DNA from: Fallopia convolvulus
Taxonomy: Eukaryota; Streptophyta; Magnoliopsida; Caryophyllales; Polygonaceae
NCBI GenBank assembly: GCA_964016875.1
Contig: OZ024724.1
Coordinates: 27,255,962 to 27,319,961, forward strand
DNA: 64,000 nucleotides
Reading direction: 5' to 3'
Numbering within the stretch: position 1 is the first letter of the stretch; every line of letters begins with the position of its first letter. The position numbers were made by a program, and so were the translations under genes. The notes under the pieces are model-generated. The model made no database searches and was not told the DNA's origin. It saw only the letters and a program-made list of their open reading frames with translations. Positions 47,620 to 58,928 of the stretch are shown here, piece after piece.

Positions 47620-48174
47620 TGTAACACCCCGACTTAACGTCGGGACATTACTAGGTAGTTTGATCCTAACAGGTCCTACCTGAACTGGTTGACAAGTAGA
47701 ATACCTGGACCTTGCAACTCGGGCACGACAAGAAAACTATTTTGAAACATCCAACTGTCGTTCAACAAACCACATTTTTAAAAATGTCATGCATGAATCC
47801 CAAATGTCTAGTCAAATCACATGCAACACCAGAAATCTGCTAAAGCCAACAACATAGTGAAATATCCAAAACAGCTAACAAGACTAAACTGAAGTCCCAA
47901 CCCACTCAGTGACCTAGTGACACGCGTCAACGATCCGCTGCAGCATCTGACCTAGGCTCCAACACGGGACCTATGTGAGTACCTCGAACTGAAAAAAATA
48001 AAGTCCCTGAGGGGTCAGCTACTACCCTAGGCAAGCTAGATAATACACGGCAATAGTAAGACGTTTGAAAAACAACAATTAGCCAACAATGTAACTTTTA
48101 ACAAGTGAATTGAACAAAACAGAATAGGTCAACACACATTTCCACAACCTAGAGAATATGTGAAAGGAAAAGCA
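47620..48174 (-). mobile_element. E4: 3' LTR, first piece
   Basis: Starts TGTAACACCCCG. The E3 insertion interrupts it, and the LTR resumes at 58929. TTGCAACTCGGGCACGACA near 47711 is shared with the solo LTR R1 near 30484, showing that the two families are related. Confidence 0.75.
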
Positions 48175-50800
48175 TGTAATACCATGCTTGAGTTTATCTA
48201 CTAATGTTTACATTTTTTCTTTTTCTCTTTGGGCCAATCTATTTTGTTCCCTTTCCTTCTACGTTTGGGCCTCTTTCTTTCCTTTTTGGACTGGATGCCA
48301 AGACAAGGCCCAAACCCTTTCACTCTTCCGCCTATCCCTAATTTTGGGAGTCTGTTGTTCATTCCCTTCCATATCTCTCTCCCGCCGCTTGACCTCGAGG
48401 AACTCCTCCATAGAGCAACAAATTCCGTCCACAATTTGAGACGTCCTTTGACCGGAAGTCTCGATCATTGTCCTCGCAACTCCATTCCTCTCCCGCCCCT
48501 TGTTCCCGACCTCTTTTATCGCCGCCATCTAAACTTTACAACCCCGATGATGACGTCGTCGACCTTGGGGAAGCCGGTTGTTGCAGCAAACTGTCCCTCC
48601 CATCGTTAGTCGTCGTCGTCGTGAGCCTCGAAGAGTCACCGGCGTTGTCGATAGTCCTCCTCTGTTCGAGTCGTTCACGCTCCCTGTCCCACGTCATTGT
48701 TCGTCGTCAACCTTCGCACTGCCATTCGAGCGTAGGCTCACTGCCTTCAAACAAGCGAGAGCGACACAAGCTCATCTCGGGTCGCTGTAGGTATCAAGAA
48801 CTAAGCCGAGGTCGAGTGCACCACTCCAATTCCAAGCTACCCGTTCGTCGTCGTCACTATCGTCGTACACCGTCACCATCTTCGATCGAATCCAGCACCA
48901 ACATGCGTTCCTAATTTTTGCAAGCAGTCTAGGTCCAGGGGGTGGTGTTCTCAACCAATTTCTTTTTCGTTCCGATCGAATTATATGTAGTGTCTCTGAT
49001 TATGAACCTATTCGATCAATTTTGGTTTTAATGCAAAAGCTCGGTCAAGTTGGTAGATTATTTGTTGTGGTCAAAGGGGTCAACCTATTTGAGTAAGCCT
49101 TGCTAATTAATGGCGCTTACAGTGGAGAGAGGGGAGAGTGCTTTTGCAAATTGTTAATGATATTGAATTGATTGTTGTTGGATTTATGACTATCGGATTT
49201 GGATTTGTGTGGGGGTTGGATTGATATTTGACCTTGGTCATTAGATGTAAGGTGGTCACTGGAATTGTCTATTTAATAATGGCTTTTGAGTTTTGTGGTT
49301 TTGATTTAATATCTTGACCTAAATTAGTAGGTTAAAATACTACTATGCGGACTAAGTAAGATCCTTGTTGTAAAATAATGATGTTGTTTTAGAAGCGTGC
49401 TAGTAACTAGTAACCTAGGTTGGAATCGAATGGGTGACCAAGAGGGGTTATGTTGGAAATCATAAGTGTTCACCTAAAATCGACTAGGCCTTTAATCATC
49501 GCTTAGAAAGAGTTTTAGCGTTTGGGCGTTAAGTTTTGTATTGCACTTCTCTTCGTGTGTTATAGTTTTGGTTATTGAATGATTAGGATTCAATAACGTT
49601 CGTGCGTGACTTGTTCGGACTTCCTTTCTTCCGCTACGTGTTGTGTCTCACCTTCGAGGTAAGTCGCTCGCCGACTTACTTAGTTTACGACTCGTTATGC
49701 GTTGAACGAGTAAATTGAATGTGTAGCCCTTATTTTGGGATGATTCCATATTACGTGCTTATATATATATATTTGAATTATAGCAATCGCTTTTAAATGT
49801 TTTCGTTATGCGTGCACTGGGTTCCACCGGTATGATCATGGAGCACGGGACAAGTTGGAGATGAAGTGGCCCCCGGGCATGGTCATGCGGCTGGAAGGAA
49901 CCCCCTTCTAAAAATAAATTAACTTGTTTTGGCAAACGCTCTAGTAGAGGTTTAGCCAGGGAAAGAAGAATGAACGGAGAAAATGGGCACCGTTTAGTTA
50001 CGCGCCCTGACCGTGCACCATAGATGAAAGGCCAGAGGGTGCCATATATGGAGGATGACGTTGGATTGCTATTGTATTTAATGAATATTGTTTGAAATGT
50101 CTAAAATGCTTGAGTGATGACCTTAGAGAATGTATGTTATGGTTATGTATGTATTGACAATATACTTTTACTTGTTGATATCTTTATTGACATTGTTATG
50201 AATGATTTCACATTTGGCCATACTTGTTTGACTACTATTATATTTCTATTGTGACTGTAATTGTGTGTGCATCTTTAAATATATGTATGTATGCAAGTTT
50301 ATTTTTCCTAAAAATGTTTTGTTACATATTTGATGTACTTGTTTAGCCCATATCGGGACCGTAGGCTAATGTGATCAATTTGTGGCGTTTTAGGTAAGGA
50401 TTCTGACATGGAAATTATGCCAGGAGGTTGCATCCCGGATGGTGGAGCTCGGTCTTGACGTGTCGAGTCGTAGAGGATTGACTTTAGTATTTTAGTCTTT
50501 TGGTTACTTAGACTATGAAACCATGCTTTGACAATGGTTCTGTTTGGGAGTCTGTGTTGAGTGTTTGCCTTTTTGACTAGCTTTGGCGTCTCTTGTCATG
50601 TTGATAGGATTATGGCTTTTGCATGCATGAGTTTTATGAAATGAGTTTTAAACTTCTAGATTGGATGGTTTCGTGAATTTACTCGCAGTGTTTTTGTTGC
50701 AAGGTCCAAAATAGTCGTTTGTTGTCAGTTTGTTCTAGTAGGCCCATTGTGAGGTCTACAGCCTTGTGACGCCCCAAGCATCCGCCAACGGGGTGTTACG
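48175..50800 (+). repeat. 5' LTR of E3
   Basis: 2626 bases. The last base is G where the 3' LTR has A. A GC-rich part with GTCGTC runs lies at about 48430-48900. The conserved LTR block is at 49828-50048 (GGCATGGTCATGC, then TTTTGGCAAACGCTCTAG). Open frames in this LTR have no protein-like features. Confidence 0.95.
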
Positions 50801-50803
50801 GAT

Positions 50804-50815
50804 TGGTATCAGAGC
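50804..50815 (+). other. Primer-binding site of E3
   Basis: TGGTATCAGAGC is complementary to the 3' end of initiator Met-tRNA. It starts three bases after the 5' LTR and would prime minus-strand DNA synthesis. Confidence 0.95.
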
Positions 50816-51043
50816 CAGGTTGGCAACCAGAGAACTAGGTCCTAACAAAAGAGCTCGTGAGGTCCAATTTATAGTTATGAAAAATTTAAAACCATTTTCT
50901 TAGGCATACTACATTTTAGGTAGGACAACACGTCGAGACCGCTACATCATCTAGGAAGAATCTCTATAAGCATTCTGTTTGTTTAATTACAGCTATTACT
51001 TGTAAAATCTAAGTGACTTATTATGTTTAGGTATCATTTAGTA

Positions 51044-52340
51044 ATGGCAAGAGGTAGAGGTAGAGGAAGAGGAAGAGGAGTTACTGTTGAGCCTCGTGTT
51101 AATCCCTTGGCTGAGGGAACTGCAGAGAGTTTGGGACCAGTCAGAAATGCTAATCCGGGCTAGGTGTTGATGGACCCGATGTCGTGCTGAGTAATGCTAG
51201 ATTTGGAGGCCAAGAGCCTGTAGGGCCTAGGTTTGAAGCTAACGTCAATGTTCAAGAGCCGCCAGTTGCTCCAGCTGCAGAGGCACCTCCCGCTGGTCCA
51301 CCGGGGCTACAGTCTTTGGTCCAAGAACAGGTTCTGTCCTTCTTGCAAGTTCTTTTAGGGGGTGGTCAAGTACCAAACTCCGTCGCTGCCGCTTCCCGTC
51401 TGTCTGGTTCAAGGGTACCAAACCCCCAAGGGTCCGTTGTGAGAGCGCCCCAATCTAGAATGTCAGTTCCACCAGCACCCCCAGTTAGGGTGTCAAACTT
51501 TCAGAGACCGCCCCAACCCATTCAAGGAGTATCTGAAGAGTCAGTTCGGGTTGAAAGGGGTCATCAAGACCCTGGACCTAACAAGTGGTTGCGTGAGTTC
51601 AGTTATATGAAACTTCCGTTTTTCAATGGAGCTCATGAGAAGGACGTGGAGCTGTGGTTGAGGCAAGTCACTTCAGCTCTGAACACGATCAAGGCACCAG
51701 AGGATCGAAAGGTGTCGCTAGCTCAGAGTTTGCTAAGAGATAATGCTTTTGATTCGTGGAGCTGTGGTTGATAGATGAATTCTGCCCTGCTGCTGTAAGG
51801 GACGCTCGAGCTCAAGAGTTTGTTGATGCAAAGCCCGAGAACATTTCAGTGGCAGAAGTTGCTCTAAAGTTTCAGAGAGATTTAACTTATGTGGCTGACA
51901 CTGTGACCACAGAGAAGCAACGCATTCATGCTTTTGCTAAGAGGATGAGACAGTATGTAGCTGGGTTCGAATGCTCTACCTTGAGAGATTACCAGAACAA
52001 GGCAATGGCATACGAGATGGCACACCCAGCTTACAAGCGATCTGAGGTCACTCAAGGTAGTGGCAAGAGGCAGAAGACCGCAACAGGATTCAAAGGTGAC
52101 GGGAGGTCGAGTTTCATGCCTCAAGGAGGTAACAACTCAGGCATGAGGCAAAACCAACAAGGCCAATCTCAACGGTCGAGTGGTGCAATGGGACAGAAGC
52201 AGTGTTTCAACTGCGGAGGCTATGATCATCTGAAGAATGCTTGTACTCGACCATTGGTAACTTGCTTTACTTGCGGACAGAAGGGTCACCGTGTTGTCTT
52301 CTGTCGCAACAAAGGTGTTGCTCCATCTCAGGGATCCTCA
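51044..52340 (+). pseudogene. gag: gag of E3, frameshifted and internally deleted
   Basis: The ATG at 51044 opens an Arg-Gly repeat N-terminus. The frame ends in TAG at about 51164, and gag continues in another frame (to 51771). A third frame (from 51756) carries the rest. At 51755-51771 a 17-base copy of 51645-51661 stands where E2 (43630-43710) has about 60-70 further bases of capsid sequence. Two CCHC zinc knuckles are intact: CFNCGGYDHLKNAC (52203-52244) and CFTCGQKGHRVVFC (52263-52304). The second knuckle is usual for the Tekay group. The product would be the nucleocapsid part of a virus-like particle, but capsid is broken. Confidence 0.85.
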
Positions 52341-55300
52341 CCTTCTTTTAGGCCAACTGGAGGAATTCGATCACAACCTACCCCTCAGACTTATGTTACT
52401 CCAAGTCAAGGTCGTGGTAGAGGTCGTGGTAGCACAGTTGGGGGTCCTAGAGGCCACCAACCACCTCGTGTGTTCGAGATGAGAAGAACTGAAGATCCAA
52501 ATGCTCCGACAACTACAGGTACGATTTGGATTCGATCTGAGCCTGTTAAGATTCTTTTTGATACTGGTGCTACTCATTCTTTTATTGCAACTGCATGCGT
52601 AGATAGATTACATTTGTCATGTTCTATGGGTACTCCTTTTGTGGTGGGTTTGCCGGATGGTAGTAAGATAAGTGGGGATAAAGAGATCCTTCAATGTCCA
52701 ATTCGCATTGGGGATAAGGACTGGCTTACAGATTTCATCGTCATGGCCTTGCCAAATGATGATGTAATCCTAGGCATGGATTGGATGACTAGATACAAAG
52801 TTGTTCTAGATATTCATAGTCGTACGGTGACAATAATTGCTAATGATGGAACGCAACATGTGTTTTGGGGGCATGACCCTAAGAAGTCTGGAACTGCGAT
52901 TAGTGCTATGAAAGCTGCCAAGTTGCTCAATGAGGGTTGTGTAGGATATTGGTGCTATGCTCTTCAAGAAACCAAGGATAGTCCGAGACTCGAGGACATT
53001 TCTATTGTGCGAGAATTCAAGGATGTTTTTCCTGAGGAGTTGTCAGGGCTTCCGCCTCACAGAGAGGTAGATTTCAGCATCGAGTTAGAACCGGGGACAA
53101 GGCCTGTCTCTCGGGCTCCTTATCGTATGGCGCCGGTAGAGATGCAGGAGTTGAAAAAGCAACTTGAAGAGTTGGCGGAAAAAGGTTTCATTCGTCCGAG
53201 TGCATCGCCTTGGGGTGCTCCAGTACTTTTTGTAAGAAAGAAGGATGGATCAATGAGGTTGTGCATTGATTACAGAGAACTCAACCGAATAACTATCAAA
53301 AACAAGTATCCACTTCCTCGTATCGATGATTTGCTAGACCAATTGCAAGGAGCAGTAGTGTTTTCTAAAATTGACTTGAGGTTTGGCTATCATCAATTGA
53401 GAATTCGAGATGAAGACATCCCAAAGACGGCATTTCGGACACGATATGGACACTACGAGTTTGTAGTGATGCCATTCGGTTTGACAAATGCTCCAGCAGT
53501 GTTCATGGAGTTAATGAACAAGATCTTTATTGAATACTTGGATCAGTTTGTGGTAGTGTTCATCGATGACATCTTGGTTTACTCTCGGAGCCAAGATGAG
53601 CATGCTAATCATCTAAGGGTTGTGTTGGGAGTTTTAAGACAACACCGTTTATTTGCCAAGCTTTCAAAGTGTGAATTTTAGTTGCCTGAGGTCACATTCC
53701 TAGGGCATGTCGTCTCTGCGGATGGAGTGAAAGTTGATCCAATGAAAATTGAAACTGTAGCATCTTGGCAACCTCCCAAGAATGTAAAGGAAGTACGCAG
53801 TTTCTTGGGACTAGCAGGATATTATAGGAGGTTTGTCGAAGGTTTCTCAAAGATAGCTCAACCTTTGACAAATTTACTCCGGAAAACTACCAAGTTTACA
53901 TGGACAAAGGCTTGCCAAAGAAGCTTTGAAGAGTTGAAAAGAAGGCTAACTTCTGCGCCCATCTTAGCACTTCCTCAAGGCTCGGAAGGGTATGTGATCT
54001 ACAGTGATGCATCGAAACTTGGCTTGGGTTGTGTGTTAATGCAGAAGGATCGGGTAATTGCTTATGCTTCTAGACAACTTAAGACTCATGAACTAAATTA
54101 CCCGACACACGACCTAGAGTTAGCGGCTGTGATCCACGCCTTGAAGATTTGGCGACACTATTTGTATGGAACGACTTGCCAAATTTTGACAGACCACAAG
54201 AGTCTCAAGTACATTTTCACTCAGCGAGAACTCAATATGAGGCAACGCAGATGGCTTGAACTGATAAAGGATTATGATTTAGAGATCCTTTATCACCCAG
54301 GCAAGGCAAATGTCGTCGCTGACGCACTCAGTAGGAAATCATCCCAGGAGCAGATGTTGTCTCACTTGACTGCTCAACCCGCTTTGCAAAGGGATTTGAT
54401 AAGAAATGGGATTGAGGTATGGATTCAGAGATATCAAGGCCAGTTGTGTTCCTTGAACTATCAACCTAGTTTGATAGAAGAGATCCGCCAAAAGCAAGGG
54501 GCTTGCTCGATGATTCAAGACTGGTGTCAAAAGGTACGTCAAGGTGAAGCACTCGGTTTTGAAATCCGAGATGGGATTTTAAGGTTGAATGGGAGAGTAT
54601 GCGTACCCCGTGATCAAGAGCTGAGACAGAAAATCCTTCAAGAGGCCCATGCTATGCTCTATTCAATACATCCAGGCGCAAGTAAGATGTACAAGGATCT
54701 CAAGCAACATTACTGGTGGGATGGCCTGAAACCTGATGTGGCCAAGTTTGTGGCACGGTGCCAGATTTGTCAACAAGTTAAGATAGAACACCAGAGACCG
54801 GGAGGGATGCTCCAACCCCTCTCCATTCCAGAATGGAAGTGGGAAGACATATCTATGGACTTCGTCACAGGCTTGCGCATCAGTCGAGGTCATGATGCCA
54901 TCTGGGTAGTAGTGGACAGACTGACGAAAACAGCACGTTTCCTACCGATTAAGGAGACATGGCCGGTTCCTAAACTAGTGGATGTGTTTGTAATACAGAT
55001 AGTGAGACTACATGGAGTACCAAAAACAATAGTATCCAACCGAGATGGTCGTTTTACATCGAAATTCTGGCATCAGGTGCACCAAGCGTTGGGTACAAGA
55101 CTGCATTTCACGACAGCTTACCACCCGCAAGCAGATGGACAGTCAGAGAGGACGATTCAAACACTTGAAGATATGCTAAGAGCTTGTGTCCTCGACTGGG
55201 GTGGTGGTTGGTCATAGAATTTAGAGTTGGTGGAATTTGCATACAATAACAGTTGGCACGCCTCGATTCAAATGGCCCCTTATGAGGCACTGTATGGTCG

Positions 55301-55912
55301 GAAGTGTCGAACACCACTTTGTTGGGATGACCCCTCTGACAGAGTGGGTGAATACCCCAAGTGATCCAAGAGACAGTTGATAAAGTTGCTTTGATAAGAG
55401 AACGCATGTTAGCTGCTCAGAGTCGTCAGAAATCCTATGTTGACAAACGAAGGCGACCCTTAGAATTCGATGTTGGCGCACATGTGTGGTTGAGAGTGTC
55501 GCCTACTCGAGGGGTGCGAAGATTTGGGATTAAAGGGAAGTTGAGTCCTCGTTACGTCGGACCCTTTGAGATCTTAGAGAGGGTCGGGGAATTGGCCTAC
55601 CGCTTGGCACTTCCTCCATCCTTGGAGGGAGTTCATCGCGTTTTTCATGTGTCTTAGCTAAGGCAATACATTCCTGATCCCAACCACAAGCTTAGTTATG
55701 AAGAGTTGAGAATCGAACCAGATCATACTTTTGTTGAAGAACCGATAGCTATCTTGGATTATCGAATGAAGAAGCTACGAAACAAGGAGATCCCTTTAGT
55801 CTTAGTGCAGTGGTCTAGGCGTGGAATTGAGGAGGCCACTTGGGAAATCGAGACAAGTATGCAAGAGAGTTATCCCGAGTTATACTCTAAGTTGATCAAG
55901 TCTGTGAAGTAA
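52340..55912 (+). pseudogene. pol: pol of E3: protease, RT, RNase H, integrase, chromodomain
   Basis: Continues the frame opened at 51756. Protease active site DTGATHSF at 52560. Reverse transcriptase at about 53100-53640 with WGAPVLFVRKKDGS and the catalytic FIDD at 53559-53570. RNase H at about 53990-54330 (YSDASKLGLGCVLMQ). The integrase zinc-binding part has intact HHCC residues (about 54650-54780, CQICQQVK). In the core MDF and YHPQADGQSER are seen, but the usual SDRD reads SNRD. The chromodomain at about 55735-55870 (ILDYRMKKLRNKEIPLVLVQ, EATWE) would steer insertion toward histone-marked chromatin. Breaks: TAG at 53679, 55215 and 55655, and a one-base loss near 55345. Final stop at 55910-55912. 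Confidence 0.92.
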
Positions 55913-56287
55913 TGGTTAGTATTTGAGTTTTTCTTGCATCATATCTAGTACCTTAAATTGCTTGATTGTGTTTCACTTGGTTGCTTGATTGGTTTGCTTG
56001 GTTGATCGTTTGCTTGTGCTTGATTGACTACTTGGTTGCTAATATGAATTCAATGTTTCCTTGACATGTTAAAGTAGACACTATGTTGACTGTGTTCTGA
56101 AAGCATTTCGTTCATTTGATGAACACTTTACTTTCATTTTTTGTGGTTGTTGGGAAATGGTTCGAGGACGAACCTACGCTAAGGGGTGGGGAATTGTAAA
56201 ACTCTAACCAATCTCCCATCCTTATTCGTATAGTAACCTATCTCTACTTGAGTTTCGAGGACGAAACTCTCTTTAAGTGTGGGTATA
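55913..56287 (+). other. E3 3' non-coding part and polypurine tract
   Basis: No gene is seen. GAGGACGAA occurs twice (about 56163 and 56258), the second within TTTCGAGGACGAAAC. The purine-rich TTTAAGTGTGGGTATA ends at 56287, directly before the 3' LTR. An AAGGGGTGGGGA tract lies near 56180. Confidence 0.65.
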
Positions 56288-58923
56288 TGTAATACCATGC
56301 TTGAGTTTATCTACTAATGTTTAAATTTTTTTCTTTTTCTCTTTGGGCCAATCTATTTTGTTCCCTTTCCTTCTACGTTTGGGCCTCTTTGTTTCCTTTT
56401 TGGACTGGATGCCAAGACAAGGCCCCAACCCTTTCACTCTTCCGCCTATCCCTAATTTTGGGAGTCTACTGTTCATTCCCTTCCATATCTCTCTCCCGCC
56501 GCTTGTCCTCGAGGAACTCCTCCATAGAGCAACAAATTCCGTCCACAATTTGAGACGTCCTTTGACCGGAAGTCTCGATCATTGTCCTCGCAACTCCATT
56601 CCTCTCCCGCCTCTTGTTCTCGACCTCTTTTATCGCCGCCAGCTAAACTTTACAACCCCGATGATGACGTCGTCGACCTTGGGGATGCCGGTTGCTGCAG
56701 CAAACTGTCCCTCCCATCGTTAGTCGTCGTCGTCGTGAGCCTCGAAGAGTCACCGGCGTTGTCGATAGTCCTCCTCTGTTCGAGTCGTTCACGCTCCCTG
56801 TCCCACGTCACTGTTCGTCGTCAACCTTCGCACCGCCATTCAACCTTAGGCTCACTGCCTTCAAACAAGCGAGAGCGACACAAGCTCATCTCGGGTCGCT
56901 GTAGGTATCAAGAACTAAGTCGAGGTCGAGTGCACCACTCCAATTCCAAGCTACCCGTTCGTCGTCGTCACTATCGTCATACACCGTCACCATCTTCGAT
57001 CGAATCCAGCACCAACATGCGTTCCTAATTTTTGCAAGCAGTCTAGGTCCAGGAGGTGGTGTTCTCAACCAATTTCTTTTTCGTTCCGATCGAATTATAT
57101 GTAGTGTCTCTGATTATGAACCTATTCGATCAATTTTGGTTTTAATGCAAAAGCTCGGTCAAGTTGGTAGATTATTTGTTGTGGTCAAAGGGGTCAACCT
57201 ATTTGAGTAAGCCTTGCTAATTAATGGCGCTTACAGTGGAGAGAGGGGAGAGTGCTTTTGTAAATTGTTAATGATATTGAATTGATTGTTGTTGGATTTA
57301 TGACTATCGGATTTGGTTTTGTGGGGGGGCTTGATTGATATTTGACCGTGGTCATTAGATGTAAGGTGGTCACTGGAATTGTCTATTTAATAATGGCTTT
57401 TGAGTTTTGTGGTTTTGATTTAATATCTTGACCTAAATTAGTAGGTTAAAATACTACTATGCGGACTAAGTAAGATCCTTGTTGTAAAATAATGATGTTG
57501 TTTTAGAAGCGTGCTAGTAACTAGTAACCTAGGTTGGAATCGAATGGGTGACAAAGAGGGGTTATGTTGGAAATCAAAAGTGTTCACCTAAAATCGACTA
57601 GGCCTTTAATCATCGCTTAGAAAGAGTTTTAGCGTTTGGGCGTTAAGTTTTGTATTGCACTTCTCTTCGTGTGTTATAGTTTTGGTTATTAAATGATTAG
57701 GATTCAATAATGTTTGTGCGTGACTTGTTCGGACTTCCTTTCTTCCGCTACGTGTTGTGTCTCGCCTTCGAGGTAAGTCGCTCGCCGACTTACTTAGTTT
57801 ACGACTCGTTATGCGTTGAACGAGTAAATTGAATGTGTAGCCCTTATTTTGGAATGATTCCATATTACGTGCTTATATATATATATATATATATTTGAAT
57901 TATAGAAATCGCTTTTAAATGTTTTCGTTATGCGTGCACTGGGTTCCACCGGTATGATCATGGAGCACGGGAAAAGTTGGAGATGAAGTGGCCCCCGGGC
58001 ATGGTCATGCGGCTGGAAGGAACCCCCTTCTAAAAATAAACTAACTTGTTTTGGCAAACGCTCTAGTAGAGGTTTAGCCGGGGAAAGAAGAATGAACGGA
58101 GAAAATGGGCACGGTTTAGTTATGCGCCCTGATCGTGCGCCATAGATGAAAGGCCGGAGGGTGCCATATATGGAGGATGACGTTGGATTGCTATTGTATT
58201 TGATGAATATTGTTTGAAATGTCTAAAATGCTTGAGTGATGACCTTAGAGAATGTATGTTATGGTTATGTATGTATTGACAATATACTTTTACTTGTTGA
58301 TATCTTTATTGACATTGTTATGAATGATTTCACATTTGGCCATACTTGTTTGACTACTATTATATTTCTATTGTGACTGTAATTGTGTGTGCATCTTTAA
58401 ATATATGTATGTATGCAAGTTTATTTTTCCTAAAAATGTTTTGTTACATATTTGATTTACTTGTTTAGCCCATATCGGGACCGTAGGCTAATGTGATCAA
58501 TTTGTGGCGTTTTTAGGTATGGATTCTGACATGGAAATTATGCCAGGAGGTTGCATCCCGGATGGTGGAGCTCGGTCTTGACGTGTCGAGTCGTAGAGGA
58601 TTGACTTTAGTATTTTAGTCTTTTGGTTGCTTAGACTATGAAACCATGCTTTGACAATGGTTCTGTTTGGGAGTCTGTGTTGAGTGTTTGCCTTTTTGAC
58701 TAGCTTTGGCGTCTCTTATCATGTTGATAGGATTATGGCTTTTGCATGCATGAGTTTTATGAAATGAGTTTTAAACTTCTAGATTGGATGGTTTCGTGAA
58801 TTTACTCGCAGTGTTTTTGTTGCAAGGTCCAAAATAGTCGTTTGTTGTCAGTTTGTTCTAGTAGGCCCATTGTGAGGTCTACAGCCTTGTGACGCCCCAA
58901 GCATCCGCCAACGGGGTATTACA
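56288..58923 (+). repeat. 3' LTR of E3
   Basis: 2636 bases, ending GGTATTACA, followed by AAGCA. A TA run near 57876 is longer than in the 5' copy. Conserved LTR block at 57930-58163. Confidence 0.95.
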
Positions 58924-58928
58924 AAGCA

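Larger units (their letters stand above)
48175..58923 (+). mobile_element. E3: complete Tekay/Del chromovirus
   Basis: 10,749 bases flanked by AAGCA (48170-48174 and 58924-58928). LTRs of about 2.63 kb begin TGTAATACC; the 3' LTR ends GGTATTACA. Met-tRNA primer site, gag, protease, reverse transcriptase, RNase H, integrase and chromodomain are all present in the usual Ty3/Gypsy order. The two LTRs differ only by scattered single bases, so it is the youngest large insertion here besides the three-LTR element. Several stops and frameshifts make it non-autonomous. Confidence 0.95.

Noticed and set aside
48229..48914. Ser/Pro-rich frames in the E3 5' LTR and their copies in the 3' LTR
   Set aside because: Located in the LTR, overlapping in several frames, with the two copies not constrained relative to one another.
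50804..50815. Possible tRNA-Met gene
   Set aside because: Only 12 bases complementary to the tRNA 3' end are present; this is a primer-binding site.
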